DNA of 64,000 nucleotides from Vandiemenella viatica (Eukaryota > Arthropoda > Insecta > Orthoptera > Morabidae), in the NCBI GenBank assembly GCA_031002005.1, contig JARYHS010013630.1, forward strand, positions 26,689,112 to 26,753,111, read 5' to 3'. Below are positions 55,263 through 64,000 of the stretch, in pieces. Position 1 is the first letter of the stretch, and every line of letters starts with the position of its first letter. The translations under genes were made by a program, and so were the position numbers. The notes under the pieces were generated by a model. It had not been told where the DNA came from and did not search any database. It saw only the letters and a program-made list of their open reading frames with translations.

Positions 55263-55374
55263 TAACGCTGTCAGTGAACTGTAATACTTCACGGAAATAA
55301 TTCGGTTATAATTATCAAAATTTCGTCAAATGCGCTACGAAGGGAAACTATTTAATTTTTAATCTTATCACTAC

Positions 55375-55550
55375 CCGCCACTGTGGTGCAGTGCTCTAAG
55401 GCACCAGCACACTGGATAGGGGAGGATCGAGTCCTGATCCCCGCGTACCGGCCATCCTGATTGTGGTCTTATGAAGTTTTTCGCAGTCACCATGGTTAAT
55501 GCCAGGCCGGTCGCCAATCTCTGCTCATACACTACACATTACGCAAACAA
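55375..55550 (+). mobile_element. SINE-D candidate
   Basis: Head CCGCCACTGTGGTGCAGTGC with box B GGATCGAGTCCTGATCCCCG, then GGCCATCCTGATTGTGGTC, which begins like the LINE-F 3' region and SINE-A body. One copy only. Confidence 0.65.
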
Positions 55551-56009
55551 AAATATAATTAACGCACACAGAACATAGTTATACTTTTCTCAGACAGATG
55601 GCACTACAGCGTTCCTCCCCGGCAAGCGCCAGGCTTAACGGCAAGCCGGCCAAATCCAAAACACGTCGCATCCTGGAAAAAAAAATAGGCCGACCCTGTC
55701 ATAGCGGGATAAGTACAAAGAAGTACATTAGTTTCATCACTAATAACAAATGGATTTTTCGGAAGTGCCGCGTTATTTATTTGCAGTCTAAGCTTTCTGC
55801 TGCCATTCTGCATCCTTCGTCAGAGATGCTATTAATATTAGACTCAAAGACCAAAAACGCTCATTGAGCGAAAAAGAAAACACAACGCGTTCTGATTTCT
55901 TCGTTGTTCGCGTTGTGGCACTTACAAAAGACAGCCACAATGCATTGTGGCTAACTGAAAAAGGCCACAACACGAAATTCGCGCCTGGTCCAGGTCCCAT
56001 CCTCCACAC
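55551..56009. other. No gene recognised
   Basis: Two short overlapping open frames without motifs. Confidence 0.45.
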
Positions 56010-56019
56010 AAGATGAGTC

Positions 56020-56067
<48 letters not shown>

Positions 56068-56100
56068 GGAGAGTTGTAACGCAACGGGTAAGATGAGTCA
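56010..56100 (-). mobile_element. Tiny retroposon with 11-bp target-site duplication
   Basis: AAGATGAGTCA at 56010-56020 is repeated exactly at 56090-56100. Between them, on the minus strand, are only about 24 bases (ACCCGTTGCGTTACAACTCT plus CCCT) followed by about 44 A. This is the signature of LINE-driven retroposition of an extremely 5'-truncated RNA. Confidence 0.85.
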
Positions 56101-56864
56101 TGTATATTAAATGTACCCTCGAACGATTCGTCGTGAACAAAAAGAGTGAAGCCTCGGAAGCCTGATAATTCAGTTTTATCATTGTTTGTAATGACATGGA
56201 GAAGCGGTAGTTAGAAATCCTTAATCAAATGTGATACAGACTATTTTTTGGTAAATTATTAATCACTTCCTTTACTAATGTATTCCAGTCCCTCCTTTAT
56301 ATCTAAAATCAACTGCCGACTTGTGGTGGAAGTAAAGTAGCTTTCAATATCATTAATTTTAAAAAAAGCGATAATGAGAGATATTTAAGCATGAACAGTG
56401 CAATTTTCTTATTATTTATTTATTTTTATTTTTAACCTTCTACTAAACTTGTCAGTTAATTTTGCTATTATTGCATGATTAGTAGTGAAACTCTACTAAT
56501 GGCCATTCTGGTCCAGACTGACCCTGCTAATATTTATGAATGTTTCTTCGGAAACAAACTGAGTAATAATATCATTTATGCACAATATTTAAAGATACGT
56601 CGCCATCTTCATGTGCAGTCGTAAGACTTGAAGTTTATACAGCACGTTATTTTAAAATATTACCGCTAGACAGAGATCACTTTCTAAGCATCTGCCATCT
56701 TCATGAGTGAGAGTCACTGCCGTAACAAAAACAAAGCAAAACAAAAATCGAAAATGTTTGGCGCTCGCACATGGAGGATACTTGCTTACTAAATATCTTG
56801 ACTTAACCTTTAATGATAACTCAGTCGAGCAGGATTCATTGGGCAGGTGGTAGAAAAGGTTACT
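56101..56864. other. Mostly unassigned; LINE-B scrap near 56240-56300 (minus)
   Basis: TTTTTGGTAAATTATTAATC followed by CACTTCCTTTACTAATG and ATTCCAGTCCCT on the plus strand corresponds to the minus-strand LINE-B end ('DWN...NLPK'). The string GAAGTTTATACAGCACGTTA at 56630 resembles the PLE 3' region at 43850. Confidence 0.5.
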
Positions 56865-57238
56865 CATTTACTGCAGAGGATGATAAGAGAATGTACCAGA
56901 GAAGTTAGGGAATTAAGTTACAAAACACTGGTCAGACCAATGCTTGAATATGGGGGTGTAGTATGGGACCCACATTATGGGTATGAAATTCAGGAGCTGT
57001 AAAGTGTACAAAGGACAGCAGCTAGATTTGTTTGCGGAAATTTTCGCGGAGTGCAATCAGTAAATTAAATGCTGAAGGAGATGGGATGGTAGTCACTGTA
57101 AGACACAAGGCGGGTGAAGATAGAGTATGGTTTGTTCAAGGCTTATAATCACGATAATGCATCGACAGATATTAGTAGGATTAGGACTTCTACGTGGAAG
57201 GAACGAGATGGCCATACTCATAAAATACCAACAAAATT
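56865..57238 (+). pseudogene. LINE-B ORF2 C-terminal fragment
   Basis: 'ECTREVRELSYKTLVRPML', 'EYGGVVWDPHYGYEIQEL', stop, 'SVQRTAARFVCGNF', further stops, 'GLFKAYNHDNASTD', 'STWKERDGHTHKIPTK'. Multiple nonsense changes. It abuts the LINE-F start at 57239. Confidence 0.85.
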
Positions 57239-58881
57239 ATGAATGATCTCGTTCTTGATGTCGAGGGAATAATTAAACTGCTTATGAATGTAAAAACCAA
57301 TAAGCCTCCCGGACCAGACGGTATTCCTACAAGATTCTACTCAAGGTACGCAAAGGAAATTGCACCGTATTTGATGAAATTATATACCGCCTCCTTGGAT
57401 CAAGGAAAAATACCAGCCGAATCGAAGACCGCCATCGTATGTCCAGTATTTAAAAATAGGAATGTTAATGATCCTCAAAATTATAGGCAGATCTCGTTAA
57501 CATCAATATTTTGTAGGATTTTAGAACATATCATCTATTCAAATGTCATGCGATTTTTTGATGAATGCGAGCTTTTAAACCCAAATCAACATGGATTCAG
57601 AAAAGGCCGATGCTGCGAAACACAACTTGCTCTTTTAACTCACGACTTGTGCCGTATTATAGATAGGCAATCCCAGGTTGATATAGTTCTATTAGATTTC
57701 AAAAAAGCTTTCGACACTGTGCCTCACACTAGGTTACTTATGAAATTTCGTGGTTACGGCATATCTAGACAAATATGCGACTCGGTTGCAAACTTTCTGA
57801 AGGGCAGAACACAGTGTGTAGTTCACGACGGTGAGAGTTCATCACTTACCGAGGTGAGGTCCGGGGTTCCCCAGGGAAGCGTGATAGGGCCTCTGTTATA
57901 TCTCATATACATTAATGATTTGTGTGACATAATAAGGGGGATGAAAAGACTATTTGCCGATGATGCTATTACTTATCGTGAAATAAAAACCCACGATAAC
58001 TGCGCTTTGTTACAAGACGATATTACGAAAATAATTTAATTTAATTTAATTTAATTGAAATGGAGCACAGGCTCCGGTGGCAATTTCCCTACTCCCCGAT
58101 CTTCCCCCTATCCTGCACCCACCTACATTTGCCCTCTACAAATTTATCTTTAAATTCTTTCAACGTTTTCGGTAAATTATTCATCATTTCTCTTGGTAAC
58201 TCATTTGCGTGGTGTAAAGACTAGCAGTTGGAGTTAAGCGCTAAAAAGTGCCAAGTCATGCGTTTAATGTAAAAAGGTGACACCATTTAGTTCTGAATAT
58301 ACAATTAATGGTACTGTCCTTAGAATGGTAGATTGCGCTAAATACCTAGGTATAACAATTCGTAATAATTTCTCGTGGAATGAGCATATCGAGAATGTAA
58401 TTGGGAAATCAAATCGTATTCTCCGATTTCTAGGTCGTAATTTAAAACAATGCACTCAGGAAGTTAAATCGATTGCATATAAGTCACTAGTGCGTCCTCA
58501 CTTAGAATATTGTTGTTCTGTATGGGGTCTCCATCAAAAGGGGTTAATGGAGGCATTAGAGATGGTTCAAAGAAGAGCCGCCAGATTTGTGACAGGTATA
58601 TATAGTTGGAGGGAAAGCGTAAGTGCGATGTTGAAGGAGTTAGGTTGGGAAGACCAGGAACACCGAAGCGTTGTTGCTCTCGACAGAAGCTAACTGAAAA
58701 ATTCACGACTGACATATTTCGGAAAGACAGCAAAGAAATATTGCTACCAGCAACATTCGTATCTCGGAATTACCGTAAAAATAAGATAAGAGAAGTCAGG
58801 GCCAGAACCGATTCTTTTCTGTATTCATTTTTTCCACGAGCGATTAGGGAATGGAATAGAAAGGATTTACCGGGCGAGTAA
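57239..58881 (+). pseudogene. LINE-F reverse transcriptase (CR1/Jockey group), best-preserved
   Basis: The open part (57239-58038, 266 codons) shows RT motifs in order: 'NKPPGPDGIPTRFY', 'PVFKNRNVNDPQNYRQISL', 'NQHGFRKGRCCETQL', 'VDIVLLDFKKAFDTVPH' (first catalytic Asp), 'RSGVPQGSVIGPLLYL' and 'RLFADDAITYRE' (FADD box intact, 57953-57964). A LINE-B piece interrupts it at 58036-58225. After it, 'LELSAKKCQVMRL', a stop, 'DCAKYLGITIRNNFSWNEH', 'YKSLVRPHLEYCCSVWG', 'VQRRAARFVTGIYSWRESV', a frameshift near 58620-58690, and 'YSFFPRAIREWNRKDLPGE' with a stop at 58879-58881. The endonuclease half is missing. Function if intact: target-primed reverse transcription. Confidence 0.92.
58036..58225 (-). 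mobile_element. LINE-B 3' end nested in LINE-F
   Basis: On the minus strand: the end of ORF2 (TTACCGAAAACGTTGAAAG, compare 17320-17345) and a 3' UTR with GCCACCGGAGCCTGTGCTCC (compare 59300-59325), ending in an (AAATT)n tail at 58036-58055. It breaks the LINE-F frame and is therefore younger than LINE-F. Confidence 0.85.
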
Positions 58882-59100
58882 ACTTAAAATACGACAGGAG
58901 TAGCTTTCTATAAAGCTCTCCGGCCATCCTGATCTGGGTTCTCCATAGGTTTCCCAGATCACTCCACGCGAATGCTGGGATGGTTCCTCACAATATCCCA
59001 TAAGCGTCCCCTGCCATATCCCGTATATCCCTTCCAAACTTTAGCACTTTCGGATAGGTGCAATGCCTCCGCCACACACTTTTAGTGAATCGCGGAGTAA
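58882..59100 (+). mobile_element. LINE-F 3' UTR and microsatellite tail
   Basis: Begins after the LINE-F stop; contains CCGGCCATCCTGATCTGGGT, CCCAGATCACTCCACGCGAA, TGCTGGGATGGTTCCTCAC, CCCGTATATCCCTTCCAAAC and TTTAGTGAATCGCGGAGTAA. The AGTAAT repeats that follow (59098-59120) form the tail. The block 58920-58990 is clearly related to the SINE-A body. Confidence 0.75.
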
Positions 59101-59119
59101 CAGTAATAGTAATAGTAAT

Positions 59120-59340
59120 AAGCTGGCATTTGTATTCATACGAAAGGAAGTGGGAAAGTTTTCTTTTGTACGTGAGGAAGTCAGGGATTGGAATAAATTA
59201 CAAAGGGAAATAATGGACGGCCTATCCAAAAACAGTGAAAGAGTTTAAAATTGCAATTCGTACAGGTCAGGGGAAGGTAAGTGGTGGGGGTGTAGGGATA
59301 TTGCCAGCAGAGGCTCTGTGCTCCATTGCATCAAATTAAA
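59120..59340 (+). pseudogene. LINE-B 3' terminal fragment
   Basis: 'AFVFIRKEVGKFSFVREEV' and 'RDWNKLQREIMDGLSKNS' are the final ORF2 residues of LINE-B; the UTR has GGCTCTGTGCTCCATTGCA and ends in AAATTAAATCAAAG. 5' truncated and joined to the LINE-F tail. Confidence 0.8.
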
Positions 59341-59515
59341 TCAAAGTAATTGAAAAAAGGTATCAAAACTACTAAAGAGCTTCCCTCCTTCATCGTTCTA
59401 CGGGCGAACTTGAGTTAAGTAATTCACAGCTCGATGGCAATTAGGGACCTTCATGGTAATCAAGAATGAAGTATAACAGAAACTACTTCTTATCTATTTA
59501 GTATCCTTGCCTGAA

Positions 59516-59614
59516 ACGAACTAACAAAACCGAGAGTTATTTCATATGGCGCCCGTTGTACAGGACTAAATAATGGATCAGAGTCTATACTAAGAGCTAT
59601 CTTACACAATGAAG
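59516..59614 (+). repeat. About 100-bp direct repeat, copy 1
   Basis: ACAAAACCGAGAGTTATTTC, ATATGGCGCCC, ATGGATCAGAGTCTATACTA and AGAGCTATCTTACA recur in order at 60180-60280 with about 12 differences. Confidence 0.85.
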
Positions 59615-60179
59615 CGAGTGCTACAGAAATGAGTTAGACTCAATGCGAAGCGACTGCCTCGGTTAAAAAAAAACTAAAAAAAAAAGCTCAAAACAACTGG
59701 TCATCAGTCACGGCTCGCAAATTGCGACTGCGTTGGCGAAGAACAGGTTGGATCGAAGCACGTTATTTACGAGTCTCTGATTAGTTCATTAAATTACCTT
59801 ATTTCCACCCACTGGCAGAGAAATATGCCGCTGTTGCTCGAAACACAATATTCCTCACTGTCCTAAAAGGTGGGGCGAGACATATATCTCGAGATTTTTC
59901 CATCAGCGCCGACACGGATTGTGTTTCAGTCATAAACAAGAGTTGTAAAAGCTGTGCGACCCACGCGCGGTTAATCTCCAAGGTCGCGAGCGACTTGTCG
60001 TCGGCCAATGAATATGTAATGAAGAGCTACCGGACACCACATTGCTGTGGTGTCTCATTTCATGATCGACATGAAGACTCAATTAGTCGGCTCTCACTGA
60101 CTAATTATTAACAGCAGGAGAGTAGGGTGTAACGAGTTAAAGCAACAGCATCTGCTGTCGACACGTTCAGAATTCAAGC
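59615..60179. other. Sequence between two direct repeats
   Basis: 565 bp with a 69-codon minus-strand frame (59799-60008) of ordinary composition and no family I recognise. Flanking direct repeats make it a candidate insertion or segmental copy. Confidence 0.4.
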
Positions 60180-60280
60180 AAACGAACTTACAAAACCGAG
60201 AGTTATCTAATATGGCGACCGGTGGACAGGACTAATAAATGGATCAGAATCTGGACTAAGAGCTATCTTACAAAATGCAT
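60180..60280 (+). repeat. About 100-bp direct repeat, copy 2
   Basis: Second copy of 59516-59614, same orientation, 664 bp downstream. Confidence 0.85.
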
Positions 60281-61039
60281 TCTGAAATAATTTTCTGCAT
60301 CCTCGATATCACTGCTGCATTGTATATAATAGTTGCTGGCAAATTGTAAGTGCAAATCTATATACAACTAAGACAAATTGAATCTCAGCATTCACTCCTA
60401 CAGTCGACACCCTTTCGATAACCCTAAATCACAATCAAGACAAAAAAAAAAAATGAAGAAATGTTGGCTAAAGGTGATGGGTAGGTAATTCATAGACAGG
60501 GCCTGTCCTAAGTGGAAGCGATTCCAGACTCACATGGGGTCCCACGGGTGCCAATCCAGCCCCAGGTCCCACAAGTCGTGAATCCATGCGAGATACGAAA
60601 GACTCGCAGAAACAACTTTACACTAAGTAGCTTTATTAGAGAAAGCGTCAGATGTTATAGCAATGTCCCTTTGCATTGCCTGTCGGATTTACATAAAATA
60701 TTTAGCAAGTGATGGATTTCATTAACTGCATAGGACATAATATACCCAAGCACAGGCGTAGTAGGTGCCGACGACCAACACCATTGCCGATTTTAGGTTT
60801 CTAGTGCCGCACCGTAGCGTGTAAAAAACTTGTTTTGAAAGGCATGAACGTTCGCTCAGTTTACAATTCAATCTCAATTTCAGTGAAGAACATGAATTCG
60901 ATTCAAGAAACTCGCAAGAATTTAAGTACTTGTATTCGACACAGGAGCTATTCACAGTTTAAACTGCGAATGCATATGGTAATTTATTTCATTGCGATCA
61001 CGTTCACGTTCAGCAGAAATTAAGGGAATCTTACGTTAA
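60281..61039. other. No feature recognised
   Basis: AT-rich, unassigned. Confidence 0.5.
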
Positions 61040-61340
61040 CTGATAGGTAAGGCACTACCCGACGTTACGATTTCGCTAGCAAGATGCGCGAGCACTCGTT
61101 CTACAAGGGCTGTTCTCCATGGACCTGCTGGTTTCATGCACTTTGTGCGACCCGTCTCACCGGTGTAAACACCGCCACAACTGCGGCGAGTTTCATAAAC
61201 ACTCGCGAGCTGGTGTGGGTGTACGCGGTCTTTCACCCTGCTCACCGACTCGTCAGACCTGCAGGGTGCATCATAAACTACTAGCACCTCCTCCCGCTTC
61301 AACAATACTGAATCGATTACTTTTAAAGGGCATACGTACA
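61040..61340 (-). pseudogene. Second PLE GIY-YIG endonuclease relic
   Basis: The minus-strand frame contains 'VYETRRSCGGVYTGETGRT', matching the VY...C-CG-VYIGETGR pattern of PLE endonucleases, with 'LVERVLAHLASEIVTSG' after it. The IPC part of the first motif is altered. The frame continues upstream without a clear RT. Weaker than the 44480 relic. Confidence 0.45.
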
Positions 61341-61504
61341 CATTTTAAATTTTTACACAAGTCAAAACATAATAAATCTTTAAAAATGATATCCAATCAA
61401 AAAATTGCATCTAATGATGCATAGGAAAATTCATGTTAGATGTAAATTTGGGATTTATAGTATATATTTTGGTTTTTTTTATATGACTTGTTGTCTCTTG
61501 GATA

Positions 61505-61970
61505 TGTTGCCTTTCAATAATAAACTGAGGCAGCCTTTCCCAACCTTTTCCAACGGTGGACCCCTTAGAGATAAGACACGGACTCCTTAATAATAGTAAT
61601 AATTGGAAACTGACTATTCTAGAGTTGTCATTTGATAGCTCGAATCGCATCTCACACATTATGGCTAGAGTCGGGGTGTCCTCGGGCCTCCATTTATGTT
61701 TTCCCAATTATTAATTTTATTTTTTTTTGTCTGTGGACAACACGGTCAGAAACCCCGAGCTAATGAATTCACTGGAGAATAACTTTTGTTTAAATTATTT
61801 ATTAAATTTCAACTTGTGCACAATAATACACGTGTCAATAAGTGAAAACAAGCAGACTTTTAAAAACAATTACAACATTTGGTGTGGTGTGCATGACACT
61901 GGCGCTTTAAACCCTCTACAGCAGTGTTTCTTAACCTGTGTTGGTCCGCAGGCAGAATATTAAAAATTAA
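61505..61970. mobile_element. Two hAT-type terminal sequences, same orientation
   Basis: GCAGCCTTTCCCAACCTTTT with GGTGGACCCCTT at 61531, and CAGTGTTTCTTAACCTGTG with TTGGTCCGC at 61922, both resemble the CAGTG-TTCTCAACC...GG(A)CC ends of hAT MITEs. They point the same way, so they are likely two separate truncated elements. Confidence 0.35.
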
Positions 61971-62644
61971 TTCTACATGAAAGAGTCATAAAAAGTTATT
62001 AAAATTGTTCACATAAAATGGATTTAGCACTCGCACTGTCTAAAGAGTATAAGCCATAACGCTATATATCAAAGTTTGTAAGATTCATGAATATTTCCAG
62101 GCAAGTATGTGATCGCATCTCTATGACAAGTCAGTTTTCTTTTTGAGCCGTCATGCTGAATTAAACACTGATTAAATGTTTCTCACTGTATTTAAATGTA
62201 TTTTATAAATCATATAAATGCATATTCAGGCCATTTTCCTAGTTTTAGTCTTATTAAGACAATATTTAAAGTCATATTTTGAAGGAAAATCTGGTAAATT
62301 TATAATAATACCGGGAATTCACTAGAAGTTATAGATTAGAAGAAATTAAGATAATTATTCACAGAACTGTATTCCTGTTATAGATTGGAGAAAACAAAAC
62401 TAATTGTCACTGAATTGGTCAGAATTCACCAGAAAAAGGATTAAAGTTATACGTTATTGTCACTCTCTAAACGTTAATGTTCCGCCCGCCTTTAAATCTC
62501 CATAATGCTGCATTTTGTGTCGAGCCGCGGCAATCAATGTGTCATTGTCGTAAATTCTTTTGAAAATAACCCTCACTCAGTATTAAATCTGAAGTAGATC
62601 AGTGAGTAAAGAAATACCGAAAAAAAAAAATTCTGGAAGTCCGA
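61971..62644. other. No feature recognised
   Basis: AT-rich, unassigned. Confidence 0.5.
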
Positions 62645-62857
62645 ATTTTTTTTTTCTTTTCCATGGTATTTGACTATATTAGACCACACAGCCAGCTCAA
62701 TGTGATTGTAACTACTTTTCCAGCTTATTGTTGCAACTGAGTATGGACACGACATTCACACAGATACAACACTAAACACCCATGCCCTTTGCCAGACTCG
62801 AACCGGCGACTTTCGGCACGCGGAGCTAGTACTCTCGCCTCTACGCTACCGAGGCCG
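62645..62857 (-). mobile_element. SINE-C copy
   Basis: GACCACACAGCCAGCTCAAT at the tail side, ACACCCATGCCCTTTGCCAG, ACTCGAACCGGCGACTTTCG (box B in reverse) and CGCTACCGAGGCCGGC at the head side. Same family as 54985-55262. Confidence 0.85.
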
Positions 62858-62977
62858 GCAAAGTTACGGAGTTACGTAAAGGAATTTGGTGAGGATTATT
62901 TTAGTACATATGAAAGAGTTCTTTTCTGTAAATTATGTGCAATTAAAGCGAATTCAACGAAGCGATTTAAAATTTAA
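62858..62977 (+). pseudogene. hAT-associated BED/CGGBP1-like zinc-finger fragment
   Basis: Reads 'AKLRSYVKEFGEDYFSTY' then 'RVLFCKLCAIKANSTKRF' and a stop. The pattern SYV-EFG-D-FST...LFCK-C...KRF matches the N-terminal zinc-binding domain found in many insect hAT-derived proteins. Only the first Cys pair is present before the stop; after it 'VNYAVHMKATELGK' may be a frame remnant of the His part. Not functional. Confidence 0.6.
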
Positions 62978-63009
62978 TTTCTCAATGGTACAGTGAGCAC
63001 ACGCAAGTA

Positions 63010-64000
63010 AATTATGCTGTACACATGAAAGCGACAGAACTAGGTAAAATAAATAATGTACAATTTTGGACGTTTTGATGTTCATTAAATTCAAATGTTT
63101 GGTAATTTTTTGTTATTTTTAAGTCATATTTACCCTTTTTAAGGTCATATTTGCATGCATATTTCTCTGTGTTTTTGGGCATGAAGATCCGAACCCTACT
63201 GATAAGGAGTACACACAGAAAATACTGGATTCTATGTTGTGAACTATAATACTATAACAGGCAAGGAAAATAATTAGCTGCACATAATGACAAAATGTCT
63301 GAGACAGTGTAATGACATGGATTTTTTTTATTTATTTATTTTTCTACATTTCGTGTAAATTCTTCTAGTTCGGCTCATATATACATTGTTTAAATACGTT
63401 AATCCAATACCGCATGTGACTAGCACAGCAACCGTAAATTGCTAACAACGCATTTCACATACTCGGTCCAACGTGAATATCTGTATACATCACAGTCGAT
63501 TATAAGCAACGTCGGCGTAAAGGATCTTACGTTTAATCTGCGGTCCACTTGGATTCCACGTGCGGGCAGAAAGGGAGGAAGTTTTCTATGCTACTAAAAC
63601 GAAGAGCACTGGTATACGAGATGAGCGAGGTCGTACAGCAGTGCCAACCGTCGCTAATTGAAATTTTTCCACTCTAGAATATTCTTGGCACCGCTTGCTA
63701 GAATATGCAGTTGCGGTACAAGAAGGCTTCTATACATTCGCGCAAAAGAGATTAAAAATAACATCTCCAACGAACATTTTAAAGCCGTTTCTATGTAATG
63801 GAACATCCTCATCACGTTTCATGGTGATTATGGTTCGGAACTTTATGACCAAAAAAATAGAGATATATGCAGGAAAATATGACCTTAAAAATGGGCAAAT
63901 ATGACCTAAAAATGGAAAAATATGACCAAACATTTAAACATGCTCAATTGTACATCATTTATTTTATTTACTAGTGTCACTTTCATGTATACAGCATAAT
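63010..64000. mobile_element. Inverted-repeat element reaching the window edge
   Basis: 63014-63205 and 63825-64000 are inverted copies: AATTATGCTGTACACATGAA against its reverse near 64000, ATAATGTACAATT, AAATGTTTGGT, and three TAAGGTCATATTT-type motifs. The right arm probably continues past base 64000, perhaps to a second zinc-finger copy. The 620-bp interior has no recognised gene. Confidence 0.75.

Noticed and set aside
1..64000. CRISPR arrays, operons, prokaryotic promoters or ribosome binding sites
   Set aside because: The sequence is eukaryotic; the regular repeats are minisatellites without spacers.

Overview
The window looks like intergenic DNA from a large, repeat-rich arthropod genome. 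It has no bacterial-style gene order, no operons and no host gene I can support. It does hold many decayed non-LTR retrotransposons, tRNA-headed SINEs, Tc1/mariner elements, Penelope-like element (PLE) pieces, foldback elements, minisatellites and poly(A)/poly(T) tracts. The repeat mix (conserved SINE body, PLE ends, Tc1 ends, LINE clades) reminds me of polyneopteran insects such as grasshoppers, cockroaches or stick insects. That is a guess from memory; only 'arthropod' is reasonably safe.

Layout. 0-11 kb: a Jockey-like LINE end, an 0.8-kb foldback element, a 206-bp perfect tandem duplication, a head-to-head Tc1 foldback, a LINE 3' end and a G-rich inverted-repeat element. 11-24 kb: LINE-D and LINE-B fragments in both orientations, one LINE-B split by a 369-bp tandem duplication, several SINE-A and SINE-B copies, and a diverged 122-bp tandem repeat. 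24-38 kb: a diverged 135-bp tandem repeat, LINE-E abutting a 12-copy 66-bp minisatellite, five foldback structures (one a perfect 86-bp palindrome) and a decayed mariner. 38-47 kb: a full-length Tc1 element with matching ends and one frameshift, a MITE-like element, and a PLE relic with a recognisable GIY-YIG endonuclease. 47-53 kb: LINE-C split by a SINE-A, a LINE-D copy with a target-site duplication, and a 62/63-bp minisatellite with a 374-bp higher-order repeat. 53-64 kb: a segmental duplication split by a SINE, three SINE families, a tiny retroposon with 11-bp target-site duplications, LINE-F (the best-preserved reverse transcriptase) with a nested LINE-B, a second PLE endonuclease relic, and a hAT-like inverted repeat running to the window edge.

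The most interesting theme is a set of dispersed sequences with a hammerhead-ribozyme-like core: a GA-N-GA box, a hairpin whose stem differs between families but stays mostly paired, then GAAA. They occur at PLE ends and inside foldback elements. PLEs are known to carry hammerhead motifs. Here every core has one extra base between the GA-N-GA box and the stem, and several subfamilies exist as near-perfect palindromes. LINEs are lettered A-F and SINEs A-E only for reference within this annotation.
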